A program made the position numbers and the translations under genes. This document shows positions 56,067 through 64,000 of a stretch of DNA of 64,000 nucleotides, one piece after another. The stretch covers positions 62,001-126,000 of the forward strand of contig NZ_JAEHOQ010000007.1 of NCBI RefSeq assembly GCF_016239305.1, in the 5' to 3' direction. The stretch comes from Proteus vulgaris (GTDB taxonomy: Bacteria; Pseudomonadota; Gammaproteobacteria; Enterobacterales; Enterobacteriaceae). Numbering within the stretch: position 1 is the first letter of the stretch; each line of letters begins with the position of its first letter. The notes beneath the pieces were generated by a model that did no database searches, was not told the origin of the DNA, and saw nothing but the letters and a program-made list of their open reading frames with translations.

Positions 56067-57230
56067 ATGTTTGCCTTAACAAATGCTGTTATTTATACAG
56101 GTTACGACCGTTTAGAAAATCACGCCATTATTATTAACGGCTCCCGTATTGAGCAGGTTTGCCCACAGGATCAACTGCCAAAAGATATCACTGTACGTGA
56201 TATGAAAGGTGCAATTGTCTCTCCTGGTTTTATCGATTTACAAGTTAATGGCTGCGGTGGCGTGCAATTTAATGACACCCCAGAAAATGTTACCGTTGAA
56301 ACGCTAGAAATCATGCAAAAAGCGAATGAGCGTTTAGGCTGTACCAGTTATTTACCAACACTAATTACCTGTTCTGATGAATTGATGAAGATAGGCATCG
56401 AAGCAACTCGTGCCTACATGAAAAAACATAAAAATAAAGTACTGGGATTACATTTAGAAGGCCCTTACATCAATGTGATTAAAAAAGGGACGCATGATCC
56501 GCAATTTATTCGTCAACCAAGTGCTCAGATGATTAGCTATTTGTGCGATAACGCTGATGTCATCGCAAAAATCACCCTTGCACCAGAAATGGTTGATGAA
56601 AAGTATGTTCGTCAATTAATCAAAGCAGGTATCATTGTTTCGGCAGGCCATTCCAATTCGACTTATGAAGAAGCGCGTAAAGGATTCCGTAATGGAATTT
56701 CATTATCGACCCATCTTTATAATGCAATGCCTTATATTACAGGCAGAGGCCCTGGTCTTGTTGGCGCTATTTATGATACACCAGAGGTTTATGCAGGTAT
56801 TATTGCTGATGGTATGCATGTTTCATGGGCCAATATTCGCAATAGTAAGCGTTTAAAAGGCGATAAATTACTTTTAGTTACAGATGCAACTGCGCCTGCA
56901 GGGCTTGATCCTAATAAAAATGAGATGGATAGCTTCGTTTTTGCAGGAAAAACCATATATTATCGTAATGGATTGTGTGTCGATGCTGATGGCACATTAA
57001 GTGGATCATCACTTACTATGATTGGCGCAATTAAAAATAGCGTGATTCATGTAGGTATTCCATTAGATGAAACATTACGAATGGCTACACTTTATCCCTC
57101 TCGTGCGATTGGGGTAGAAAAAGAACTCGGTACAATTGAAGCTGGAAAAATTGCTAATCTCGCTTCTTTTGACAAGGACTTCAACCTTTGCACAACATTT
57201 GTCAATGGTATTGAAATAACTGATAACTAA
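56067..57230 (+). CDS. nagA: N-acetylglucosamine-6-phosphate deacetylase
   Basis: A 387-residue amidohydrolase (E. coli 382). Metal and catalytic motifs [51 protein letters not shown] and the catalytic Asp in [10 protein letters not shown]. It removes the acetyl group from GlcNAc-6-P. AGGAG precedes the ATG. It ends 3 bp before the first possible nagC start. Confidence 0.97.
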   Translation: MFALTNAVIYTGYDRLENHAIIINGSRIEQVCPQDQLPKDITVRDMKGAIVSPGFIDLQVNGCGGVQFNDTPENVTVETLEIMQKANERLGCTSYLPTLITCSDELMKIGIEATRAYMKKHKNKVLGLHLEGPYINVIKKGTHDPQFIRQPSAQMISYLCDNADVIAKITLAPEMVDEKYVRQLIKAGIIVSAGHSNSTYEEARKGFRNGISLSTHLYNAMPYITGRGPGLVGAIYDTPEVYAGIIADGMHVSWANIRNSKRLKGDKLLLVTDATAPAGLDPNKNEMDSFVFAGKTIYYRNGLCVDADGTLSGSSLTMIGAIKNSVIHVGIPLDETLRMATLYPSRAIGVEKELGTIEAGKIANLASFDKDFNLCTTFVNGIEITDN

Positions 57231-57245
57231 TGGATGTATATGCTG

Positions 57246-58472
57246 ATGAGTCATAACAACACTGAAACGCAAATTGGCAATATCGATCTTGTTAAACAAC
57301 TTAACAGTGCGATTGTGTATCGACTGATTGATCAACACGGGCCCATTTCCCGTATCCAAATAGCCGAACAAAGCCAGCTAGCACCGGCCAGTGTGACTAA
57401 AATTACTCGTCAGTTGCTTGAACGTGGGCTCATCAAAGAAGTTGACCAACAAGCATCAACAGGTGGACGACGTGCGATTTCTATCATTGTTGAACACCGT
57501 AATTTTAATACCGTCAGTGTGCGACTAGGACGCAATGATGCGACTGTCGCACTCTATGATCTAAGTGGTAAGGTCATTATTGAGCAACACTATCCCATAG
57601 AACAAAGCACACAAAATGAAGTTGAAACTCTGCTTATTAACGCAATTGATGATTTTATTAAACAAAATCAACGTCGTATTCGTGAGCTTATTTCAATTTC
57701 CGTGATCTTACCCGGCCTTGTTGATCCCAATAAAGGCATTGTTCGTTATATGCCTCATATGAAAGTGGATAATTGGGCATTAGTAAACAGTCTTGAAAAA
57801 CACTTTAGCCTACCATGTTACGCTGGTCATGATATTCGAAGCCTCGCATTAGCTGAAAACTATTTTGGTGCCACAAGAGATTGTGAAGATTCGCTATTAG
57901 TGCGAATTCACCGTGGTGCTGGTGCAGGAGTTATTATAAATAATAAAATTCTCCTCAATCAGCGCGGTAACCTTGGGGAAATTGGCCATATCCAAATAGA
58001 CCCTCTAGGTGAGCGTTGTCATTGTGGTAATTTTGGTTGTTTAGAAACAATTGCATCAAATACGGCTATTGAAGCCAAAGTACGCTATCAATTAGAGCAA
58101 GGTTACCCAAGCCAATATTTATCATCGACACAGTGCCAAATCCAAGATATCTGTCATGCTGCGGTTAAAAATGATCCATTAGCGGTGGAAACGATTAAAC
58201 AAGTTGGTCTACATTTGGGCAAAGCCATTGCGATTGCAATTAACTTATTTAACCCACAAAAAGTTGTCTTAGCGGGTGAATTGACCGAAGCTGCTGAAAT
58301 TTTGCTTCCTTCTATTCAAAGTTGTATTAATACTCAAGTATTAAAAGAATTTAGAGAAGAGCTTCCTGTTGTCACATCAGAGCTTGATCATCGTTCTGCA
58401 ATAGGGGCTTTTGCATTAACTAAACGTGCAATGCTTAATGGAGAATTGCTTCAACAGCTATTAGAAAAGTAA
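57246..58472 (+). CDS. nagC: NagC, ROK-family repressor of amino-sugar genes
   Basis: A 408-residue ROK repressor. N-terminal helix-turn-helix (NIDLVKQLNSAIVYRLI; ISRIQIAEQSQLAPASVTKITRQL in parts) nearly identical to E. coli NagC, then a sugar-kinase-like domain with zinc motif CHCGNFGCLE. It senses GlcNAc-6-P. The start is ambiguous: in-frame ATGs at 57234, 57240 and 57246. The last (MSHNNTETQIGNIDL) is chosen by similarity. nagD, which follows in E. coli, is missing. Confidence 0.96.
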   Translation: MSHNNTETQIGNIDLVKQLNSAIVYRLIDQHGPISRIQIAEQSQLAPASVTKITRQLLERGLIKEVDQQASTGGRRAISIIVEHRNFNTVSVRLGRNDATVALYDLSGKVIIEQHYPIEQSTQNEVETLLINAIDDFIKQNQRRIRELISISVILPGLVDPNKGIVRYMPHMKVDNWALVNSLEKHFSLPCYAGHDIRSLALAENYFGATRDCEDSLLVRIHRGAGAGVIINNKILLNQRGNLGEIGHIQIDPLGERCHCGNFGCLETIASNTAIEAKVRYQLEQGYPSQYLSSTQCQIQDICHAAVKNDPLAVETIKQVGLHLGKAIAIAINLFNPQKVVLAGELTEAAEILLPSIQSCINTQVLKEFREELPVVTSELDHRSAIGAFALTKRAMLNGELLQQLLEK

Positions 58473-58567
58473 GTTATTGCCGATAAATTATACTTTTTGA
58501 GTTAAATAAATACTTTTTCTTATTTAAATAGAGAAATAAGTATAAATTTCAAACAGTAATAGATTAA

Positions 58568-58612
58568 AAAAAAGAAATGTCACGTAATTTTTTCATTACA
58601 TTTCTTTTTTAT
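58568..58612 (+). terminator. nagC terminator
   Basis: 13-bp stem AAAAAAGAAATGT (58568) / ACATTTCTTTTTT (58598), 17-nt loop, ending in a T-run. Confidence 0.78.
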
Positions 58613-58815
58613 ACTTTTTTATCCCTACATCTTACATGGTTTTTATTCATCCCTCTCCTCTTACTGCTTTGTTTTTTCTTTTTATTCACACTTTACACTC
58701 TCATATTTTTGAGTATATTTTTTATCAAAAAGGTTGTTTTTTGGATCTTTTTTCGACAAAATGATTAACCATCGAGCAAACGGACACGTTTCTCGAAAAT
58801 TAATGCAAAAAGCAG

Positions 58816-58853
58816 TTGACGGATTTGTCTGTAATACGCATAATGCGCCCCGC
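58816..58853 (+). promoter_or_regulatory. Strong stringent-type promoter of the tRNA array
   Basis: TTGACG (58816-58821), 17-bp spacer, CATAAT (58839-58844), followed by the GC-rich discriminator GCGCCCCGC. This is the classic stable-RNA promoter layout, about 30 bp before the first tRNA. Confidence 0.85.
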
Positions 58854-58883
58854 AACGCCGACGAAGGTTATGCAAAAAAAGAT

Positions 58884-58960
58884 GGCTATGTAGCTCAGCT
58901 GGTTAGAGCACAACACTCATAATGTTGGGGTCACAGGTTCGAATCCCGTCATAGCCACCA
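58884..58960 (+). tRNA. metT: tRNA-Met (CAT), elongator
   Basis: 77 nt including encoded CCA. Acceptor GGCTATG/CATAGCC, D-loop AGCTGGTTAGAGC, anticodon loop with CAT, T-arm GGTTCGAATCC. First gene of the array, as in E. coli. Confidence 0.97.
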
Positions 58961-58968
58961 TCTTTTTT

Positions 58969-59053
58969 GCGGGAGTGGCGAAATTGGTAGACGCACCAGA
59001 TTTAGGTTCTGGCGCCGCAAGGTGTGCGAGTTCAAGTCTCGCCTCCCGCACCA
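58969..59053 (+). tRNA. leuW: tRNA-Leu (TAG)
   Basis: 85 nt with CCA and a long variable arm. Acceptor GCGGGAG/CTCCCGC, anticodon TAG in ATTTAGGT. 8 bp after tRNA-Met. Confidence 0.97.
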
Positions 59054-59080
59054 TTTTAACCTCGTCAAGAATTTATCAGT

Positions 59081-59155
59081 TGGGATATCGCCAAGCGGTA
59101 AGGCACCAGGTTTTGATCCTGGCATTCCCAGGTTCGAATCCTGGTATCCCAGCCA
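59081..59155 (+). tRNA. glnU: tRNA-Gln (TTG), copy 1
   Basis: 75 nt with CCA. Acceptor TGGGATA/TATCCCA, anticodon TTG in GGTTTTGATCC. Identical to copies 2 and 3. Confidence 0.97.
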
Positions 59156-59199
59156 TATTTCTGATAAATAATAAGTGTGTTGACAATTGAATTAGCGGA

Positions 59200-59274
59200 T
59201 GGGATATCGCCAAGCGGTAAGGCACCAGGTTTTGATCCTGGCATTCCCAGGTTCGAATCCTGGTATCCCAGCCA
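59200..59274 (+). tRNA. glnW: tRNA-Gln (TTG), copy 2
   Basis: 75 nt, same sequence as copy 1, encoded CCA. Confidence 0.97.
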
Positions 59275-59294
59275 TCTTTCGCTAGATTCAATAT

Positions 59295-59371
59295 GGCTAT
59301 GTAGCTCAGCTGGTTAGAGCACAACACTCATAATGTTGGGGTCACAGGTTCGAATCCCGTCATAGCCACCA
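59295..59371 (+). tRNA. metU: tRNA-Met (CAT), second copy
   Basis: 77 nt, identical to the first Met tRNA of the array, encoded CCA. Confidence 0.97.
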
Positions 59372-59377
59372 TTTTTT

Positions 59378-59452
59378 TGGGATATCGCCAAGCGGTAAGG
59401 CACCAGGTTTTGATCCTGGCATTCCCAGGTTCGAATCCTGGTATCCCAGCCA
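59378..59452 (+). tRNA. tRNA-Gln (TTG), copy 3
   Basis: 75 nt, identical to the other two Gln genes. The E. coli gene in this position (glnV) has anticodon CTG; this one is TTG. Confidence 0.96.
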
Positions 59453-59465
59453 TATTTTGAAAGAG

Positions 59466-59490
59466 AGACTCGCAAAGCGAGTCTTTTTTT
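59466..59490 (+). terminator. Terminator inside the tRNA array
   Basis: AGACTCGC-AAA-GCGAGTCT hairpin followed by a run of seven T, between tRNA-Gln copy 3 and the last tRNA-Leu. Confidence 0.88.
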
Positions 59491-59502
59491 CTCCAAGTTG
59501 TT

Positions 59503-59587
59503 GCGGGAGTGGCGAAATTGGTAGACGCACCAGATTTAGGTTCTGGCGCCGCAAGGTGTGCGAGTTCAAGTCTCGCCTCCCGCACCA
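59503..59587 (+). tRNA. tRNA-Leu (TAG), second copy
   Basis: 85 nt, same sequence as the first Leu tRNA, encoded CCA. It lies beyond the array terminator and is followed by its own terminator with a related stem. Confidence 0.96.
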
Positions 59588-59623
59588 TTGATTACTAACG
59601 TGTATATCACGAAATCAACGATT

Positions 59624-59649
59624 AAGACTCGCAATAGCGGGTCTTTTTT
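59624..59649 (+). terminator. Terminator after the last tRNA-Leu
   Basis: AGACTCGC-AATA-GCGGGTCT hairpin and TTTTTT. The stem is nearly the same as that of the upstream terminator, suggesting duplication of a tRNA-Leu/terminator unit. Confidence 0.85.
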
Positions 59650-59787
59650 GTTTCTACGATCCTATTTTCCCCAAACACGATTTCTCCCCTTTGTACTTCT
59701 CTTTACTTTCCTGCATTCAAAACAATTTTTTATTTCATCTTGATTTTTCCAAGCCTTTTTGATCTTTCTGTACATATATTCACTCAA

Positions 59788-59809
59788 ATACTATACTCCC
59801 CTATAGTAT
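59788..59809. promoter_or_regulatory. FrmR-type operator overlapping the frm promoter
   Basis: ATACTATA-CTCCCC-TATAGTAT: perfect 8-bp AT-rich arms around a C-tract, the pattern of CsoR/RcnR/FrmR operators. It includes a TATACT -10-like element and ends 15 bp before frmR. Confidence 0.8.
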
Positions 59810-59824
59810 ATTTAAGGATTATGT

Positions 59825-61233
<1,409 letters not shown>

Positions 61234-61286
61234 TCATCCTCAAACCTATACCTCATAGGTTTGTCTTTGTTTTTAAAGGAGTCAAA

Positions 61287-62117
61287 ATGGAAAGGATTGA
61301 ACGTCACGCCTGTTTTGGTGGTTGGCAAGAAATTTATCAACATACATCAAAGGCGTTAAATTGTGAGATGAAATTTGCCATCTATCTTCCTCCTATGGAA
61401 GAAGAGCAAAAATACCCTGTTTTATATTGGTTATCAGGTTTAACTTGTAACGAACAAAATTTTATTACTAAAGCTGGTGCTCAACAGTTTGCGGCACAAC
61501 ATGGCATTATTTTAGTTGTGCCCGATACCAGCCCTCGTGGTGAAAATGTCGCTGATGATAGTGCTTATGATCTAGGGCAAGGTGCTGGTTTTTATCTTAA
61601 TGCTATCCAATCCCCTTGGAATGAGCATTACAAGATGTATGACTATATTGTTGATGAGCTACCGACACTGGTTGAAACATATTTTCCAGTCACGGATAAA
61701 CGCGCAATTAGCGGACATTCAATGGGAGGGCATGGAGCATTAACAATTGCCTTACGAAATTCGGCCCGCTATCGTAGCGTGTCTGCATTCTCCCCTATAG
61801 TAGCGCCATCTATCGTTCCTTGGGGCAAAAAGGCGTTTAGCGCTTATTTAGGGGATGATATGACACAATGGCAACAGTATGATGCGATTACTTTGCTTGA
61901 TAATGTCGAACACGCATTACCCATGCGCGTTGATGTAGGAACTGACGACCCCTTCTATCAAGAGCAACTTAAACCTGAATTATTTGCGCAAGCTTGTGAC
62001 AAGAAAAAGTTCCCTTATCAATTGAATTTACATCAAGGGTACGATCACAGTTACTATTTTGTGGCGAGTTTTATTGGTGAACATATTGCCTTTCATGCTA
62101 AACACCTAAACGCTTAG
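61287..62117 (+). CDS. frmB: S-formylglutathione hydrolase
   Basis: A 276-residue esterase-D type alpha/beta hydrolase. PVLYWLSGLTCNEQNF, nucleophile motif SGHSMGGHGAL, and the catalytic Asp (VGTDDPFY) and His (GYDHSYYF) near the C-terminus. It releases formate and glutathione, completing detoxification. AAGGAG precedes the ATG. Confidence 0.96.
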   Translation: MERIERHACFGGWQEIYQHTSKALNCEMKFAIYLPPMEEEQKYPVLYWLSGLTCNEQNFITKAGAQQFAAQHGIILVVPDTSPRGENVADDSAYDLGQGAGFYLNAIQSPWNEHYKMYDYIVDELPTLVETYFPVTDKRAISGHSMGGHGALTIALRNSARYRSVSAFSPIVAPSIVPWGKKAFSAYLGDDMTQWQQYDAITLLDNVEHALPMRVDVGTDDPFYQEQLKPELFAQACDKKKFPYQLNLHQGYDHSYYFVASFIGEHIAFHAKHLNA

Positions 62118-62127
62118 CTATAATGCA

Positions 62128-62161
62128 AATGCGATGCTCTCTTTGAAGAGATCATCGCATT
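62128..62161. repeat. Stem-loop between convergent frmB and ubiF
   Basis: AATGCGATG / CATCGCATT outer stem with an inner CTCT/AGAG stem; no strong T-run. Possible bidirectional transcript end. Confidence 0.5.
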
Positions 62162-62168
62162 ACTTAAA

Positions 62169-63353
62169 TCACTTAATGCCTAATGCATAACGTAGTGCCA
62201 TTTCTTTAACCTTACCTGCGTGTTGAGCTGCTAAAAGACCGATATTTCTAACGATTTTTAAACCCGGTAATTGGTGACTAAAGGTATGATAAAAAACATC
62301 CATTCCTGCTTGCATCACTAAGTTATCAGGCATACGTCGACGCTGATATTTTTTCAATAACGCCATTGAATCCCAAGGCTCAAAATGTTTTTTAGCATCA
62401 GCCACTAAGTCTAAGAAACAATCCACATCACGGTAACCTAAATTGACACCCTGTCCCGCTAAAGGATTAATGGTGTGAGCCGCATCTCCCAACAAAATAA
62501 TTCCTTTATCAACGTAACGGCTTGCATGTTGACGTGTTAATGGGAATGAACCAGCTGCAATAGGTGTCGCTTTACCTAATCGCTCAGGAAAAGCATGTTG
62601 AATTTCTTTTTCTAACTGCGTCATCGACATATTTTGCAGTTTTCTAATTCTGTCAGGCGAGTCATACCAAACTAAGCATGCCCAGTTATCAAAAAGCGGT
62701 AAATAAGCACGAGGCCCAGAAGGGTAAAAACGTTGCCATGTTCCCTTTTCTGGTGGTAATTCTGTTTTTACTGTAATCAACATACAAGATTGGCGATATT
62801 GCCAGCCATTACTACCAATACCCGCAAATTGGCGCACTTGAGAATTCGCACCATCCGCACCTACCACTAAATTTGTGCACACTTCACTGCCATCAGAAAG
62901 TGTTACTTTCCATTTATCATCTAAATAAGTCATTTTACTTAGACTGTTTGGGCATAATAAAGTGATATTGCTATAACGTTCAGCCTCTTGCCAAAGTGCT
63001 AATTGCAAAATACGGTTTTCAACCATATACCCCAATTCAGGCAATCCTAGGCTTTTTGCATCAAAAATGACATGAGCATTTTCTTCTTCCCATGTTTCAA
63101 GAGTATGATAAGGTGCACAACGCATAGCCAAAACATGTTGCCATGCACCTAGTTGTTTTAATAGACTAACGGACGCACAGCTAATCGCAGAAATACGGAT
63201 ATCAGGATGAGATGACGCATCAAAAGGTGCTGGAGACTGTCGTTCAATCATTGCGACACGCAATCCTTCTTGCGCCAGTCCAATTGCAACAGCAGCGCCA
63301 ATCATCCCGCCACCCGCGATGACTGCATCAAAATCGATTTTTACATTACTCAT
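62169..63353 (-). CDS. ubiF: UbiF, 2-octaprenyl-3-methyl-6-methoxy-1,4-benzoquinol hydroxylase
   Basis: An FAD monooxygenase of the UbiH/F family. Dinucleotide motif VIAGGGMIGAAVAIGLA, the DG-type motif VVGADGANSQVRQ, and second FAD motif LLGDAAHTINPLAGQGVNLGYRD. It performs the C6 ring hydroxylation in ubiquinone synthesis. The start is uncertain: MSNVKIDFD at 63353 (394 residues) is closest to E. coli, while in-frame ATGs at 63356 and 63374 are possible. Divergent from miaB as in E. coli. Confidence 0.95.
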   Translation of the reverse strand: MSNVKIDFDAVIAGGGMIGAAVAIGLAQEGLRVAMIERQSPAPFDASSHPDIRISAISCASVSLLKQLGAWQHVLAMRCAPYHTLETWEEENAHVIFDAKSLGLPELGYMVENRILQLALWQEAERYSNITLLCPNSLSKMTYLDDKWKVTLSDGSEVCTNLVVGADGANSQVRQFAGIGSNGWQYRQSCMLITVKTELPPEKGTWQRFYPSGPRAYLPLFDNWACLVWYDSPDRIRKLQNMSMTQLEKEIQHAFPERLGKATPIAAGSFPLTRQHASRYVDKGIILLGDAAHTINPLAGQGVNLGYRDVDCFLDLVADAKKHFEPWDSMALLKKYQRRRMPDNLVMQAGMDVFYHTFSHQLPGLKIVRNIGLLAAQHAGKVKEMALRYALGIK

Positions 63354-63561
63354 CATTGTTATGCCATAACTCATTACTTTAAATAATAGGTAAGCGCTGT
63401 TTCAGTTTATTTTGATTAAACTAAACGCCATAAATAATTAGCGCCGACTTACTCTAGTCACTGACCACACAAATGACTACAATAACCGCCTTATTGGCTT
63501 ATTACACGCAACGTTTTCCAGTGATTAGCTATTGTCTCACTGAAAATACCGGATTTACACA

Positions 63562-64000
63562 ATGTCGACGATAAAAAAACTGTACATTAAAACTTGGGGC
63601 TGTCAGATGAATGAGTACGATTCATCCAAAATGGCAGACCTACTCGAAAGCACCCACGGTTATCAGTTAACCGATGTCGCCGAAGATGCGGACATTCTAC
63701 TGCTAAATACCTGTTCTATCCGTGAGAAAGCACAAGAAAAAGTCTTTCATCAGTTAGGACGTTGGAAATATTTTAAAGATAATAAACCCGATATTATCAT
63801 TGGCGTCGGCGGTTGTGTTGCCTCTCAAGAAGGTGAATACATCCGTCAACGTGCGCAGTGTGTCGATATTATCTTCGGACCACAAACCTTACACCGCTTG
63901 CCTGAAATGATTAATCAGGTTAAAGGTACCAAAAGTCCAGTTGTCGATATCAGCTTCCCTGAAATCGAAAAATTTGACCGTTTACCCGAGCCTCGCGCAG
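63562..64000 (+). CDS. miaB: MiaB, tRNA-2-methylthio-N6-dimethylallyladenosine synthase (5' part)
   Basis: The first 146 codons of the gene; it continues beyond the window. The N-terminal UPF0004/MTTase domain is visible with the three auxiliary-cluster cysteines: [24 protein letters not shown] and GGCVASQEG. The radical-SAM CxxxCxxC lies outside. It methylthiolates A37 in tRNAs reading UNN codons. Confidence 0.96.
   Translation, partial: MSTIKKLYIKTWGCQMNEYDSSKMADLLESTHGYQLTDVAEDADILLLNTCSIREKAQEKVFHQLGRWKYFKDNKPDIIIGVGGCVASQEGEYIRQRAQCVDIIFGPQTLHRLPEMINQVKGTKSPVVDISFPEIEKFDRLPEPRA

Larger units (their letters stand above)
58473..58883. other. nagC to tRNA array spacer
   Basis: 411 bp without a credible gene. 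It contains the nagC terminator and, at the right end, the tRNA promoter. The T-rich middle yields only low-complexity Phe/Leu frames. Confidence 0.6.

Noticed and set aside
58577-58768. 63-codon Phe/Leu-rich frame after nagC
   Set aside because: It begins in the terminator stem and consists of T-rich low-complexity sequence; no ribosome site.
58884-59587. Repeated segments resembling a CRISPR or tandem repeat array
   Set aside because: The repeats are complete tRNA genes with cloverleaf arms and encoded CCA.
58975-59588. Several overlapping frames on both strands over the tRNA array, including repeated peptides such as GWDTRIRTWECQDQNLVPYRLAIS (in parts)
   Set aside because: They are translations of the tRNA genes themselves; these peptides recur because the tRNA-Gln and tRNA-Leu sequences recur. 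No independent coding signal.

Overview
The window is a chromosomal segment of an AT-rich enterobacterium. Gene order, protein sequences and base composition point to Proteus or a very close relative (Morganellaceae). Almost every housekeeping gene has a close E. coli counterpart, and the backbone runs in E. coli order (tol-cyd-suc-sdh-gltA, then ybgI, ybfA, pgm-seqA-ybfF-ybfE-fldA-fur-chiP-glnS-nagEBAC-tRNAs-ubiF-miaB). Species assignment is inference from remembered sequences; no search was run.

Layout. 1-3633 (minus): ybgC-tolQ-tolR-tolA-tolB(partial), the Tol envelope operon. 3943-6687: an inserted block of a drug-efflux-type MFS transporter with an overlapping NTF2-like gene, and a divergent LysR regulator. 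6778-9928 (minus): cydA-cydB-cydX-ybgE, cytochrome bd oxidase. 9929-11405: a long AT-rich gene-free stretch. 11406-21100 (minus): sdhCDAB-sucABCD, succinate dehydrogenase plus 2-oxoglutarate dehydrogenase and succinyl-CoA synthetase. 21734-23017 (plus): gltA, divergent from sdhC, with a strong Fur-box-like palindrome between them. 23094-25087: a divergent AraC regulator and Bcr/CflA-type MFS pair.

25198-38964 (plus): the most interesting block. It holds two tandem DUF4132 (MolR/YehI-like) giants, a MoxR-type AAA+ ATPase (YehL), a DUF5682-like protein (YehM), a VWA/MIDAS protein (YehP) and a SWIM zinc-finger protein (YehQ). This is an uncharacterised conserved ATPase-VWA system, in E. coli the yehI/yehLMPQ locus. 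The DUF4132 gene is duplicated here, and an intrinsic terminator sits inside the cluster between yehL and yehM.

38965-41826: ybgI (NIF3 family), ybfA, a RelE/HigB-type toxin with an Xre antitoxin under a palindromic operator, and yehS (DUF1456). 41916-47375: pgm, seqA, ybfF, ybfE, fldA, fur. 47460-50234 (minus): a DUF817 membrane protein with a structured leader, and the chitoporin gene chiP. 50873-58472: glnS, then the amino-sugar regulon nagE divergent from nagBAC, with NagC- and CRP-like sites between. 58884-59587: seven tRNA genes (Met-Leu-Gln-Gln-Met-Gln-Leu). 59825-62117: frmRAB formaldehyde detoxification with a clear FrmR-type operator. 62169-64000: ubiF (minus) and the start of miaB (plus).

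Functionally the window is dominated by central respiration (TCA, bd oxidase, ubiquinone synthesis), amino-sugar and chitin-oligomer use, iron control and envelope integrity. Accessory insertions occupy the junctions between conserved blocks. I saw no insertion sequences, prophage genes or CRISPR arrays.
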